Assembly (NCBI GenBank): GCA_001931905.2
Contig: MSJI02000605.1
Coordinates: 1-49,086, forward strand
Length of the DNA: 49,086 nt
DNA from: Cladosporium sp. IMV 00045
Taxonomy: Eukaryota; Ascomycota; Dothideomycetes; Cladosporiales; Cladosporiaceae
Direction of reading: 5' to 3'
Below the pieces are notes generated by a model, which was not told the DNA's origin, did no database searches, and was given only the letters and a program-made list of their open reading frames with translations. The position numbers and the translations under genes were made by a program. Each line of letters starts with the position of its first letter. Positions within the stretch are counted from its first letter, which is position 1. This document shows positions 30,818-42,163 of this stretch, piece after piece.

Positions 30818-33157
30818 TCACTCCTCCTCCTCCTCGTCCCCCTCATCCTCCTCTCCCGAACTCTCCATCGTCAACGGCGGCATCTCGAAATCACTCCCCT
30901 CCCCTTCCCCTTCCCCATCCTCCTCCTCATCCCCAGCCCCAGGCGCAGCTTGCGCCGGCAACGTCACAACCGGCTCCTGCGCTTTCCCTTTCCCTTTCGA
31001 CCTCGTCACGACCGTTGTGGGAACGTGCTGCGCGGCCGTCACGGGGTCCGGGCCCGGGAGGTCTTGCGCTGTGGACGTCTCTGCTGCGAGGGTTTCCGCT
31101 ACGGGCGAGGCGCGCAGGCGTTTGGCGGAGATTGTGGGGGAGGGGGGCGTGGGGGCGGAGCGTTTGGGTGCGGTGGTGGAGGTGGTGGAGGTGGTGGTGG
31201 TGGTGGGAGGTTGCTCGCTGGGGGATGCGGCGTTGTTGTTGTTGTTGCTGTTGCCTAGGTGCTCGTCTAGGGCGGTGAGGAGGTCTGGTTCTGCGGTGGC
31301 GTTGGGGTCGTCGTGCATGTTGACGTCTTCGTCCGAGTCTTCCTCTCCTTCGTCTTCTTCATCTTCTTCGGCGCTAGCGCGGCGTCCTGTCCAGGTCACG
31401 GGCATGCGCGGGCGGATGATGGCTTCGACTTCGGCGTCGCCAGGGAAGAGGCGGGCGAGGAAAGGGAGTAAGCTGGTCTGCGCGCCGGTGCCGGAAGGGT
31501 TGACGGGAGGGTGGAGAACGCTGGCTACGAGGGCGTTTTTGTTCTGCGTCAGGATTGCGGTGCGGTCGATTGAGGCGCGGAGTTTGCGGGGGAAGGAGGC
31601 GGGTGAGAGAGTTGAGAGGACGATTGGCAGGAGGGTGGCAGCGGCCTTGTGCAGGGCGGCGTTGGCGACAGGGGTTTTCTCAGTTTGTAAGGCCGCAGAA
31701 TTGCCGGACTTTTGGGAGCTGTTTGTCGTTGTTGGCAGGTGAGGGCGGTCATCCTCGGGGAGCAGGTCGATGCAGCAGGCGGCGATGAAGGGGGCGATGT
31801 CTGCGATTTCATCTTTGTTGAAGGTGTGGCCGACCAAGGTGAGGATTTGGCCGAGGATATCATAGGCGGCAGATCGGAGTTGCTCGTCTGTTCGCTCTGC
31901 TTTAAACACCCAGACCAGTTGCTCCTTCAGGTTGGGAAAGATAGAAGCCAAAGCAGTACCGAAGCGACGAAGGATGGAGCCGAGAAGCTGGATGGTGGCG
32001 ACGTGGATGCGCGGAAGGGTGTTGTACATAGCATCTCTCTCGTCACGCGAAACTTGGTTGTTAGGCTTGACGAATTCCTGGCGTCCAGCAGTCGGGACAG
32101 TGACGCTGAGAAGTCTCGTGGCTAAGTCGATGATCAAACCAATGCGAATTGGCGCGGTGCTGGCGGTTGCATTGTCGAGGTGCGTTTGCAAAAGACCGAG
32201 CAGAGAGATGATTCTTTCACTCCCACTGTAGACACCCTTCCAGCCCGTCAAGCCGATGGCATCGGGACTTTCAACCTCAGCTTCACCACCAGCAGCAAGT
32301 TGTTGTGCCGGCGCAGAGGGCTGCGCGCCAGCGACGGATCGCCAATCTTCAATGACAGATCGGAAGACGCGATCGCAGGTGGTGTGCGTGGCAGCAACGG
32401 TGGACTTGAGGGTGTCGTCCCATTTCTCTGGTGCACCCTGCTTCGGGGCGCAGTTGTGCAACAACACAAGGACTTTTTGTGCGGCACTGACGTGGGATTT
32501 CAGGTAGTGCTGTCCAGTGGGCGTGGCGGTGGATGAGATGATCCTGTTCAGTATGGCGCGGATGTTGTTCTCGTGCGTCCGGAAGACTGTAGGATGTCTC
32601 GGCAAGAGGGTCATCAATGCCTCGAGGATCACCTGAAGCTCACTGGCAGAGCATCGCTTGTTCTCGATGTTGCTCAAGCAGGAAGAGATGAATGCTGGCA
32701 AAGAAGGTGTCGTGATCTCTCTGACAAGGTTGGCGTGATCCCATGTCAGCATAAAGATCCGGACCAGAGTAATTACAGCCAGAGAGCGAGTAGTAGGTGG
32801 ATCCGGTTTCTTGAGGAAGCCCAGGAGCGACTTAACCCATCCATTTGCCTTGCCGAGCACCTCGAGGCCGCCAGCTTCAATGGTCGCTTTGACGAGGACA
32901 ACGGCAGACCATCTTCCCTCGACAGTGCGGTCTTGAAGGAGGGTCGAAAGTTGAGTCTTGAATCGATGCACCGTCACACCATCATCTGAGTTCTGTTTGC
33001 CGGAAGGTGCAGTGTATGAGAGCAAGTCTTTGCAGGCCCACAAGGATCCAGATACTTGAGCTGCGACTCGAGGGAGTTCGGGCACTGGAGTAGAGGAAAT
33101 GCGGAAAGTCAGCTGCTTGAGAGCAGCACCTCCTTGAGGACTCGGTTTCTGAGCCAT
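30818..33157 (-). CDS. RIX1: Pre-rRNA processing protein RIX1
   Basis: This is a single-exon gene of 779 residues. Rix1 (PELP1 in animals) is the scaffold of the Rix1-Ipi1-Ipi3 complex in the nucleolus and nucleoplasm. It acts in ITS2 processing and on pre-60S particles, together with the Rea1/Mdn1 ATPase. The N-terminal RIX1 domain is clear: VEGRWSAVVLVKATIEAGGL, WVKSLLGFLKKPDPPTTRSL, ITLVRIFMLTWDHANLVREI and TTPSLPAFISSCL (about residues 80-165). A helical repeat body follows. The last 170 or so residues are low complexity: an acidic patch with EEDEEDEGEEDSDEDV, Asn and Thr/Ser runs (GGT/GTT codon repeats at about 31170-31252), and a terminal EEEEE. It is divergent from YPP1, with a telomere-type repeat in the shared promoter. 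Confidence 0.9.
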   Translation of the reverse strand: MAQKPSPQGGAALKQLTFRISSTPVPELPRVAAQVSGSLWACKDLLSYTAPSGKQNSDDGVTVHRFKTQLSTLLQDRTVEGRWSAVVLVKATIEAGGLEVLGKANGWVKSLLGFLKKPDPPTTRSLAVITLVRIFMLTWDHANLVREITTPSLPAFISSCLSNIENKRCSASELQVILEALMTLLPRHPTVFRTHENNIRAILNRIISSTATPTGQHYLKSHVSAAQKVLVLLHNCAPKQGAPEKWDDTLKSTVAATHTTCDRVFRSVIEDWRSVAGAQPSAPAQQLAAGGEAEVESPDAIGLTGWKGVYSGSERIISLLGLLQTHLDNATASTAPIRIGLIIDLATRLLSVTVPTAGRQEFVKPNNQVSRDERDAMYNTLPRIHVATIQLLGSILRRFGTALASIFPNLKEQLVWVFKAERTDEQLRSAAYDILGQILTLVGHTFNKDEIADIAPFIAACCIDLLPEDDRPHLPTTTNSSQKSGNSAALQTEKTPVANAALHKAAATLLPIVLSTLSPASFPRKLRASIDRTAILTQNKNALVASVLHPPVNPSGTGAQTSLLPFLARLFPGDAEVEAIIRPRMPVTWTGRRASAEEDEEDEGEEDSDEDVNMHDDPNATAEPDLLTALDEHLGNSNNNNNAASPSEQPPTTTTTSTTSTTAPKRSAPTPPSPTISAKRLRASPVAETLAAETSTAQDLPGPDPVTAAQHVPTTVVTRSKGKGKAQEPVVTLPAQAAPGAGDEEEDGEGEGEGSDFEMPPLTMESSGEEDEGDEEEEE

Positions 33158-33525
33158 GGCGTATCTTGATTTCCTCGACCGGGTTTGATTTATTTTCGGT
33201 GTCCTTGAGAATTGGACGTTATAGAAAGTTTTCGATGTCGGCCAGCGCTGGCGTTAGGGTTAGGGTAGCAGGGAAGAGGGCACCGCTCGCGGAGATGAGA
33301 CGAGCTGGGCCAATGACGTTGGTGCCCTTCCACGCAACTTGAAGCATGGACAGCATGGGATGGCATGGGGCATGGCGACGCAACTTAATTTCTGTTTGCC
33401 TGTCCACCCGCCTTGAGCAGCCTCGTGAAACCTGAAGCGTCTCGAAGTCAACCATAGCCCGACCAAGGATGAGGCTGATATAGGAAATCTACGACCTCAT
33501 CATCTCCTACTCCTGCTCCTCCGCA
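33158..33525. promoter_or_regulatory. Divergent RIX1/YPP1 promoter region
   Basis: This is 368 bp between two start codons pointing away from each other. It contains the TTAGGG repeat listed separately. No TATA box was recognised. Confidence 0.5.
33254..33265 (+). promoter_or_regulatory. Telomere-type element (TTAGGG)2 upstream of RIX1
   Basis: The plus strand has GTTAGGGTTAGGGTAG, that is two exact TTAGGG units, about 97-108 bp before the RIX1 start. TTAGGG is the binding unit of Tbf1-type Myb factors, which in some yeasts activate ribosomal-protein and snoRNA genes. A role for this copy is inferred. Confidence 0.5.
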
Positions 33526-36500
33526 ATGAGCGTCGGCGCCAAATCCGCCTCGAACCCTGAGAAAGGCGCGCGTTACCTGGAATTGCTGGATCAGGCTCTC
33601 TGCAATGCTTCCTGGTCTGAAGTGCCCGAGCTGTCGCGTAAGACTGAGAAACACGCGCCCAACCGGAAATGCCTCACCTTCGCCGCCAAGTCAGAGGCAC
33701 AGATAGCCTCAGCTTCGCATCGTCCCACCTCTGCCTCCTCCGACCCTACAGCCAGCCTTCACGGACTGAGCGAGCTCATACCGCGTTTGGAGGAGGCGAT
33801 TGTGGTGGGCAACAGCATCGAGGAGGATGCCTTCATCGCGAGCGTCTGCTTGGCTGAGATCCATTGGCTTAGGGAGGATCAGGATACCGCACTGAAGCTG
33901 CTGCCCGACTTCATACCAGAATCAAACACGCATAGCCTGCCCTCCGCCTTGGGTTGGATGGAAGTGTGTGCAGCAAAGACCACGTATATCAAGGCGACTT
34001 CGCTAGAGAGTCAGGGAAACCTTGCTGAGGCACGGAAGCTATACCAGGAGGCAGTCACCAAGACACCCGGCGCAAGATCACCAGAACTGCGAAAATGGAA
34101 TGAAAGACTGCTCGCTAGAGCATGCATGCATTTCAATGCCGATACTACTACACCTTCCATCGGGACATTGACTGATGCTTTGCGGGCCTTCACAGCATGG
34201 AACGATTTCTGGCAGCGCTCTCCTCCAACGTCAGCTGGCTCAGGCGATAGTCCTTCAAGGATCGATACACCTCGCCGACAAGTATGGCGAGCCTACTACG
34301 ACCTCCTTTCGATGATTTTGCAGCGTGGCTTTACGTACTACATATCGTCGAACGCGCGGATTCACATAGGCAAATTGATCACCGTGCCAGAAGAGTTCCG
34401 CAAACCGGCCAAGCAAAGACAACGTACCGATCTGAAACGCGTGGAGAGCACTTATGAATCTCTCCTCATCCAAGAGACAAAGTTTCCCAAGGCGAGCCAA
34501 ACGAATCTCGAGGTCGATGAATGGGTCGCACAATCCATGAAGAACTGGAGGATCATTTGTGGCTTTGGATGGACTGATGCTGAACTTGGACAAGGCGGCA
34601 AGGCAGGTGTCAGTCGTTCAATGTTGGACATACTATATCGCGCAGCGACAAAGACATTCCACTCCACTGCCGTGTTGAGGGAACTGTTCAACGTGCATGC
34701 TTCGTTGGGCGAGTTTGATCTTGCTATGCATGCCTTTGACAGCTATGTTGACATCATTAGCAAAGGCAAGGCACGGTCAGAAAAGACCGGTCAACATGAT
34801 GCCGGTCTTGATGATGATGATACGGCTGTACTGACAGGAGCTGAGGCTGTGCGTGTTTTGTGTCGGTATGGCGACCGCGCCCAAGCTGAGAAAGCTTTGG
34901 CTGTCGGTAAGAATTTGCAAAGGTGGTTAGGCCTGCAAAGACCGCAGTCATCAGGATCACAGCCGGGTGGCAGTGCGAATAATGCTCAGGTGGTAGAACC
35001 TCAACTCAAAGCGTCCACTCTCGCCATCGCTTATAGGGCAATCGGTATCAGTCAGGCCCATTGGGCGCGCCTGACCTACGACACGGATTTGCGCCCCACC
35101 CTTCAAACAGAGGCACTTCAATGGCTACGACGATCAGAAGCTCAAGAACCGAGCAGTATCGACATTGGATATTCACTGGCGTCGCTGTTGGCCGAAACAC
35201 GAGATGTGGCTGCGGCTGTGTCAACCATCAAACGAGTTCTAGCTGCTAATCCCAAAGCTGAGAAAGACGTCGAAGAGAACGACTTCAAGAGAGAGAGGAA
35301 GCTTGTCCCGCTCTGGCATCTGCTGGCGCTGTGTCTAAGCGCCAAGGACCAGCAAGATGCTGCTATCAAAATGTGTGAGGTTGCATTCGACCAATTCGGC
35401 GACTCTTCTCTTGTCTTTGGCCAAGCAACGACCCAAAGCCAGGACCCTGAAAAGCAATCAGCTTCAGCAGGCCTTTCGCGAGGCTTGGTCGATCAGATGG
35501 AGGGCTTCGAGAAGGAGACGTTCGTCAAAATCAAGATGACGCAGCTTGCCTTGATGGAGCTCTTGGACGGCCCTAGTGCGGCCGTAGACATGACAGACGA
35601 GCTGCTCGGCCTGTATGCGCGGTTGTTTGGAAAGCCTGAGCAAGTCAAAATCCCTAAACCACCGCAAACCGCAAACTCGATCGCGCCGTCCAGAGCAGGA
35701 GGCACATTGCGAAGCATCGCTGGAAGCATCAGACCGAGAACCCACAGGAACAGCGTGGAAAGGTCGAGACAACGCGTCGTATCACAGGGCTCGACTTTGG
35801 AGCCAGTCATTGCAGAAGGACAAGCCAATCTAGGCGCGGCCGCCGGTCAAGACATTGGTGCTCCTATAGCAATAACAGTGACTAACGAGGAGGGAGCACC
35901 TGCCGACCGAGGGCGTGGTGAAAACAGACATCTGCCTTTCAGACTCCGCGCAGGCACAAGCAAGACTCGATCGCGCTCACGCAGCTTGGGAGGCAAATCT
36001 AAGCCTGTTCCTATTGACAATGATCAACCTCCACTTCCGCCACCTAAGGATGTTACAGCACTGAACCAAGGCACCGGTGCTTCTGGCACATCTCCCGTGG
36101 CACAAGTGGTAAGCACTACTAGCGATCAAGCAAGCCCACCAGAGCAAGAGCTCAAATCAATGGCTCACAACACGACTCACGACGACTGGCCGCCCCCTGC
36201 TGGCCACGACGAGCAGCCGCCACGACAAGATGTCCGTCTGCCAGCACCTCACCCGGCTTCCAACGCTGCTCCTGTACCGAGCTTTTCGCTCGCTCAGCAG
36301 CAAAGGCACAGGGTCAGTATTCTCGTGGACATCTGGCTTTTCATTGCCGAGCTCTACATCAGGGCGGAATCATTGGACGACGCTGCAGGCGCTGTCGAGG
36401 AAGCTCACAAGCTCGTCGAGTCTTTTGAAATGGAAGTCGCTGTCGAAGACTCCAGCGCGCAAAGCCTGTGCTGCAAGGGCTGGGGTGGAGGGAAGAGCGT

Positions 36501-37121
36501 CGACGAGCTGTGGGCGGATGTTTGGTCGACAGTAAGTCAAGATTCATATGCAGATTCGTCATTGTGCTACAGTGCTAACAAATTACACAGAAAGGTGACC
36601 TTGCCTCCGCCCGCGCTTTGCCATTCGACGCGTCCTCGTACTGGGAAGCCTCCCTCTCGTACTTCCCCGACCATCCGGGCTCCATCATCTCGCTGTCAAG
36701 CCTGCTGCTAGACATCTACACCCAGAAACTGCCCGCCGAGCCACCTCAGCCCCTCCTTCCGACCACTGGAGGCACAGCTATCAACACCGTCGCCCTGCGC
36801 AGCCAAGCAGCACCCACTTCTGGCTTCCCCAACATAGAACCCTCGGCAACAGAGGCGCCGGGCCCTTGTTCAAGCTCCCGCAAAGACCCATCTCCCGCAG
36901 AGCTGAATCGCTTGGCCGCAAGGGAGAGGGCTTACATGTTGCTGTCTTCTCTTACTCGCTTGGGCTCTGGATGGGACGATAGTGAGGCTTGGTTGGCTCT
37001 GGCTAGAGCGCATGAACTGAGTGGTCAGGTCGGTAAGGCGAAGGAGGCTCTTTGGTGGGTCGTCGAGCTTGAGGAAAGTAGAGGTGTGAGGTGTTGGAGG
37101 GATGGTGGGTTGGCGTTGTGA
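33526..37121 (+). CDS. YPP1: Ypp1/TTC7-like TPR scaffold of the PI4-kinase complex
   Basis: Ypp1 (TTC7 in animals) joins Efr3 and the kinase Stt4 at the plasma membrane to make PI4P; it also acts in endocytosis. Exon 1 is 33526-36531. A 59-nt intron follows (donor GTAAGT, branch GCTAAC, acceptor TACACAG). Exon 2 is 36591-37121, and the total is about 1178 residues. TPR-like helical pairs are spread along the protein, such as SQGNLAEARKLYQEAVTKTP, EFDLAMHAFDSYVDIISKGK and, near the end, AWLALARAHELSGQVGKAKE. A disordered Ser/Arg/Pro-rich insert of about 200 residues (roughly 715-920) interrupts them. The C-terminal exon also holds YWEASLSYFPDHPGSIISLS, as in family members. Start: the first ATG of the open frame, preceded by a C-rich leader. 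Confidence 0.87.
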
Positions 37122-37403
37122 GCTACTTCAGTTGAGGGATGTCTGTAGTGTGTAGAAATGCTATCTATAAAGTATCAACTTGATCGGAAAGAAAGCAGAA
37201 ATTCGAGATTCGGTGTGTTGAGCGACCTAGAGATCGTCTAATCGTGAAGTCTTCATACGTGTCATGTGCTAGCTAGTAAGCTGTATAGCCATTTCTCCTA
37301 TGCCATCCTGCTATGCATCCTCTAATCCATAACGCTACCTTCTTCAATGCAATTAAATGCCGCTTCCAAAAATCCAAATTGGCAAATGCAATCCCAAAAC
37401 GCA

Positions 37404-39086
37404 TCACAATGCAATCCCCGTATCCCACCAACCCCTCCCGCTCCTCCACTCCACCAACCTCCCATACCAACACCACCACCCCTCCCCCTGCGGCCCCAAC
37501 CCAATCCCCCTGAAAAGACTAATCGGCACGGGCTCGAACATCCAAATCCCCCCGCGCGCAAAATCGTCCACCAGCAACGGCGCCGTGAAATACATCCAAA
37601 CCGCCACAATGGCAAAATTCCCCGCCCTCCTCAAAGACGTAGGAAAGACCCTCTCCAGCCCCAGAAAATGCACCAGCCCAGTCTGCACCGTCACCCCGAG
37701 CGCCTGCAGCATGAAAAACGCCATCGGACCCCTCAGTGGCCGCGTATTCCCCATCTGCGTGTAACTCCCCGTCGCGTGCAGCACGCCCGAGAGGAAGAAC
37801 GCCGTCCACGTGCTCACCAGCCTGCCTGCCACTGAACGCTTGGGGAGTCCCAGAACTCGCACGAGCGCATCGCCCGGCTGCTGGAAAGCGAACCGGAAGG
37901 TCTGATGCCACCACGCGCCCCACCAGCCCGCGAGCCCGCTGTCGAGCACGTGCGTGAACGACCCGAACATGTCCGCGGGGTTCATCCAGGGTTCGCCGCG
38001 GACGCCGACGAGGGAGGGGCCGAGGAGGCCGACGAAGAAGACGGGGCCCATTTTGAAAATCGCCCAGAGGGCGAGGTTGATGGCGCACAGGCAGATGAGG
38101 AGGCGGTAGGCTTTTGTCAACATGTAGGAGTCCAGGATGATTTGGGGGAGGAAGGAGGGTGGGGCGAGCGACATGTCGCCGTACCACATGTAGGGGTCGT
38201 GGATGCCGAGGGTTTTGATCGCGTCGAGGACGAGGTAGGCGAAGGCGAGGTTTTTGAGGCATGCTGAAAGCAGGGCGCGGCGGTCGTTGAATCGCCGGAT
38301 GCCGGTTTTGCTGGTGCGGAGGCTTTCGTTTGAATCTTCGTCTTCTTTGAGGACTTCGCCTTTCAATTCTGCTTCCACCCAGCGCGGTGCTGGCGGGATG
38401 CCGGAGGACTGCCAATTCCAGCCCACGCCGCGGAAGCTGCAGAAGACGTCCGCCACCCAGTCGAGGCGCTCGATCATCGGCCCCGTGGGATAAGATTGCC
38501 AGATTAAAGGACCACTTCTCTTCCTCGGACCCAACGTGGCCGTCTCCTCAGCCTTCTTAAGATTCCGTCGTTGCCTGACCGCATGGTGCTCGCCACCATT
38601 CATCCTCGCCTCCCCATTGACCAGCACACCATTCGCGCGTCCCACAACCTCCCCGCTCCCCCTCTCCGCCCTCTCAACCCTCCTAAAATCCCTCTGACAG
38701 TCATTAAAAACCATAATCGCCGCACACCACATGATGCCAAAACTGCTCACCAACCCCACCCCAAACGACGCCGCCGGATTGCGCGCTTTGTTCGTCTTGA
38801 TTGTCCAGAGTTGGAAAGCACACATGGCGGCGAAAGCTGCATAGCTGGCGATCCTGCGCGCCCGCGAGCGTCGGTAGTCAATCAGAAGGACGGCCAGGAC
38901 CAGCAGCGCGCCGAGAGAGGCCCATGGGTAGAGGAAGGGGTGCGCTTCGCCCGCGTTGATGAGGGCGTCGTAGCGGGCGTCGTAGAAGGCCAGGACGGCG
39001 CGGTGGGAGGGCAGGTCGGGTGGGAGGGGGAGGTGGGCTTGTGCGCGTGCTAGGAATTTGAGGTCTGGGGCGTTGAGGGTGGACAT
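37404..39086 (-). CDS. Wax-synthase-domain (MBOAT-like) integral membrane acyltransferase
   Basis: A single exon encodes 560 residues. Several hydrophobic helices are evident: PWASLGALLVLAVLLI (about 52-67), a second pair near 80-125, LLICLCAINLALWAIF and MGPVFFVGLLG in the middle, and others in the last third. The pattern WWGAWWHQTFRFAF followed by STWTAFFLSGVLHATG is the family's active-site region, with the His of SGVLHATG as the likely catalytic residue. This matches fungal wax-synthase/Tri7-like proteins of the MBOAT_2 group, which transfer acyl groups in the endoplasmic reticulum, often in secondary metabolism. No biosynthetic cluster lies next to it, so the substrate is unknown. The RLDWVADVFCSFRGVGWNWQ segment is also typical of the group. 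Confidence 0.78.
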   Translation of the reverse strand: MSTLNAPDLKFLARAQAHLPLPPDLPSHRAVLAFYDARYDALINAGEAHPFLYPWASLGALLVLAVLLIDYRRSRARRIASYAAFAAMCAFQLWTIKTNKARNPAASFGVGLVSSFGIMWCAAIMVFNDCQRDFRRVERAERGSGEVVGRANGVLVNGEARMNGGEHHAVRQRRNLKKAEETATLGPRKRSGPLIWQSYPTGPMIERLDWVADVFCSFRGVGWNWQSSGIPPAPRWVEAELKGEVLKEDEDSNESLRTSKTGIRRFNDRRALLSACLKNLAFAYLVLDAIKTLGIHDPYMWYGDMSLAPPSFLPQIILDSYMLTKAYRLLICLCAINLALWAIFKMGPVFFVGLLGPSLVGVRGEPWMNPADMFGSFTHVLDSGLAGWWGAWWHQTFRFAFQQPGDALVRVLGLPKRSVAGRLVSTWTAFFLSGVLHATGSYTQMGNTRPLRGPMAFFMLQALGVTVQTGLVHFLGLERVFPTSLRRAGNFAIVAVWMYFTAPLLVDDFARGGIWMFEPVPISLFRGIGLGPQGEGWWCWYGRLVEWRSGRGWWDTGIAL

Positions 39087-39614
39087 GGTGGTGTTTTCTC
39101 TTTTAGGGTGTTGCTTTTTGTTATATTCTATTCGGCGAACATAGATCGCGGCCAGAGAGTGAGAAGTAAGAAAGAGTGAGATCTGGTCAGGGAGATATCA
39201 TGGTATTAAATGACGGTGTGGAAAATGTCCCGGACGATGGAGGTCTGGTGAATAGGGTAACGAAAGAGTGGTGTTATCTTCTTATTGCTGACATCGGAAG
39301 AGACGAACGCCATCGCCGTCGCCCCGTCGTCGTCATTCAGTAATAATAGCCAACGGTTTCGCAGGGCCACTGGTGCCACTAGTTTAGAAAAATGACCTGA
39401 GGCGTGACGTGACGTCTTCCACCGCATGCTTATCGATTGCGAGAAGCAAGCCTTTCCGGTTAAGGGACGGCGCGTGGCCCCACTAAAAGAGAGCTTGTGC
39501 TGTGAACAAGGATATATGCATGTCATTTGAAATCGCGAGCTGGTAATCTTTCAATTTAATGATCTTGATTTGTGCATATGTAAATGACAAGTAAACTAGA
39601 ATACAGTGAGCCGT
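39087..39614. other. Intergenic region
   Basis: This is the promoter of the MBOAT-like gene (minus strand) and the 3' side of the MFS gene (minus strand). No gene or repeat was seen. Confidence 0.55.
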
Positions 39615-41034
39615 CTAACCGTCCTTCTTCAGCGTTCCTCCACTGGCCTTCTCATACGTCGGCTTGAGTTTAAGCCCGATCGGGTTCTTGAGGAAGACCA
39701 TCACAAGGCCGCAAACACCGAACATACCCGCCGCACCTGCGAAGTAAGCCATGTCGCGACCAGCCCACCAGTACAGAGTGCAGAACAGCAGAGGGCCAAT
39801 GGCGCGCCCCACCTGTCCGAAGCTACGGTGGTTGCCCAGCTTGCCGCCGCGCTCGTTGCTCGAAGCCTCGAAGCTGGACAGACTGTTAAGGCCTGTGACG
39901 ACGGTGCTACTGGTGACGGCCAGGAGGGTTGCGGCGATGTAGAGGCCGCGCTCGTTGTCCACTCGGGCGAGGATGACGAATGCGCCGGCGCAGCAGAGCA
40001 CGCCCAGTTGCACGATCTTGAGCGGGTTCATGCGGCGAACGACCGCGCCTTGCAGGATGCTGGCTACGAGGCCGATGAAACCAAGGAGTTTGCCGGATTC
40101 TTTCGAGCCGTAGCCGAAGAGGTCGTACGTCATGAAGGGGAGGGAGAATTCCATGCCGCTGAAGAAGAGGATGAAGATGAAGTGGGTGAAGTTGAGAAGG
40201 GCGTGGGAGTTTGTGCGTCTGGTCTCTTCTCCCGCCGGTTTTGATTTCTTTGCTGTGTCCTTTGCCGCGGGCTGGTTGGGAGGGTGGGTCTCCGGCAGGG
40301 CGAAGTAGAGGTAGGCAGTCTCGGTGACGATGAGCAGGAGAGAGAAGCCAGCAGCGGTCGCAAAGGGGTTCGCAGCAACGACCGTAACCTGTGACAGCGC
40401 AGCTCCAAGCGCCGGTCCGAACGTAAAGGCGATGCTGAAGCAAGCTCCCACCATGGCCATGGTCTTGCCGCGGTCCTCATCGCTGCTGATGTCCGTCGCA
40501 ATTGCCATGGCGAGTTGTACATTGCCCTCACTCAAGCCTCCCACCACGCGACTAGCCAAGAATGTTCTGAAATCCGTCGCAGCGCACCACAGAGCGACAG
40601 AAGCGATGTTGCCCATCATGGACCAGAGGAGGGCGGTGCGTCTGCCATAGCGGTCGGAAAGAGTTCCAATCACCGGCGATGCGATCGCCTGGCAGAAAGA
40701 GAAAAGCGAGCCCAGGGCGCCGCCTAGCAGGACGATATCGTAGCGGTCGTTGATCGGCTTGCTGAAGCTGTTCTTGTATGCGTTGAGGCCGGAGAAGATC
40801 TGCGAGAGGAGGGTCTGGGAGGATTGCGTCTCGACATTGCGATAGAATTCGAGGAGTTTAGGGAATAGCGGCAGAATGAAGGTGAAGGATATCTGGTGAG
40901 AGTCAGTATTTGTTTCCGAGGTAGGTAGCCGAGTGTGGTGGGGCTATTCATACAAGATCCAGCAAGAGCGAAATAAACAAGACTCTCAAGACCTTCTTGC
41001 GCCTTTCCGGCGACACAGGCGGGCCAGCTGCCAT
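39615..41034 (-). CDS. Major facilitator superfamily transporter (MFSD10/TetA-like)
   Basis: Two exons, 41034-40954 and 40892-39615, encode 452 residues. The 61-nt intron has donor GTATGA, branch TACTGAC and acceptor CACCAG and splits the first membrane helix, joining LFISLLLDL to ISFTFILPLFPKLL. The MFS motif A, GTLSDRYGRR (about residue 101), lies in the loop between helices 2 and 3. Further helices, such as ILQGAVVRRMNPLKIVQLGV and AYFAGAAGMFGVCGLVMVF, complete the 12-helix pattern. A basic loop with KKSKPAGEETRR separates the two halves. Layout is closest to the small drug:H+ antiporter-like MFS group that includes animal MFSD10/TETRAN and bacterial TetA; the substrate is not known. The N-terminal exon begins MAAGPPVSPERRKKVLRVLF. 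Confidence 0.85.
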
Positions 41035-41561
41035 CGTGAAAACAGGTGTGAGAAGTGAGAGAAGGTGGGTTGTGCAGAAAGTAAACAAATAGTAAAGAAA
41101 TCAAGACATAGCAGAAATATACAGTTCGGAATAGGGAGGGACAGCTGTCTGCCTACGCTGGAACACGAGCGAGCAAATAACAATCAGTCTGACACTGACG
41201 TGCTGACTCTGGGTCGGTCGAGGGCGCAGTTGTTGGCCATAGCTGCGAAGGCTCGGAAGGCTGCAAGAGAAAACGTCCGCAGATCAGGATGATCGCTTCT
41301 CGATTGAAAGTCCCCGCGAATGGGTGGGGTGTCAGTCACGCGAACTGGAAGGAAATCCGCATCCTTCTCCCTTCCTTCATAATCTCATTCCCTACCTATT
41401 GATTATACAACGCTTTTGTCTCTACTCGTTGACTACAGAGCTTACGGCGATGAAGAGCTCGGAGGTGATGTACATGTAGATTCGCGGAGCAACCAATCTT
41501 CGCCAGACACGTAGCTCACACCACATGTACAACACTTCGGTCTTACAAAGGTGTGGTTGGA
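41035..41561. other. Intergenic region
   Basis: This lies between the MFS start (minus) and the TATA box at 41562 (plus). No gene is supported. Confidence 0.5.
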
Positions 41562-41569
41562 TATATAAG
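41562..41569 (+). promoter_or_regulatory. TATA box
   Basis: TATATAAG is a good TATA element, about 145 bp before the ATG at 41707, and supports a transcription unit on the plus strand here. Confidence 0.5.
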
Positions 41570-41706
41570 CTGAGCCTGAACCCAGGCTGGGAATATCTGA
41601 TCTCAACCTCTTTTCTCGAAGTCATCCTCCGTCGCGCCAGTTTTTGATTCATCTGTCGCAACGACAACCTCTGCTAACTCCGCAAAGCACCTCACGATCG
41701 TCGAGT

Positions 41707-42163
41707 ATGTCTTTTAAGTTCTTGACGGATCCCGACCAATCCCTAAGTGAACGGTTCTTCAGTTTAACCGAACTGATAAAGATGGATGCAAGTTCAATTG
41801 CACCATCTGTGGATGCTTTGTCACTACGAAGGATAAGTCCGACATCAAGCCGCTCATGAAACATCTCCGCGATGCAGAGTGTCGAGGCTTCCGCGAAGCT
41901 GTTCGTGCCCTCAGGATGGCTGACAACGAAGGCACCGAACTCTGTCCTCTCAACACAGCGAACCGCGCCTACAAAGAGCGGTGCGCCCAACTAGAGATTT
42001 ACCTTCAAATGGCAATTGCAGAGCTCGACCAGCGCGGCAGTCCACTCGCAAAGAACCCGACCATGCGCCAGCTTTCTCAGCCGCAAACGATGGAGATGGC
42101 TACAATTTCGACCTCCGCGACGATTTCGAAAACCGCATGGTCCAATGTGAAATGAAGCAGTGA
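41707..42163 (+). CDS. Small C2HC-finger-like protein; broken or mis-sequenced frame
   Basis: I do not recognise this protein. From 41751 one frame reads FNRTDKDGCKFNCTICGCF, then VTTKDKSDIKPLMKHLRDAE ending in Cys. It has a CxxC pair followed by His and Cys at finger-like spacing. It then runs through a helical, likely coiled segment (YKERCAQLEIYLQMAIAELD). The only fitting start codon (41707, MSFKFLTDPDQSLSERFF) is in a different frame. The natural-looking end (DGDGYNFDLRDDFENRMVQ, stop at 42163) is in a third. Each step needs one extra base. A 58-nt intron, 41705-41762 (GTATGT...TTCAG), is an alternative for the first step, but then no in-frame ATG lies upstream. This may be a decayed gene, a mis-sequenced one, or one with an unusual structure. 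A TATA box precedes it. Confidence 0.4.

Noticed and set aside
31170..31252. GGT/GTT repeats as an independent regulatory repeat
   Set aside because: They are in-frame coding repeats for Thr/Ser and Asn runs in the RIX1 tail.
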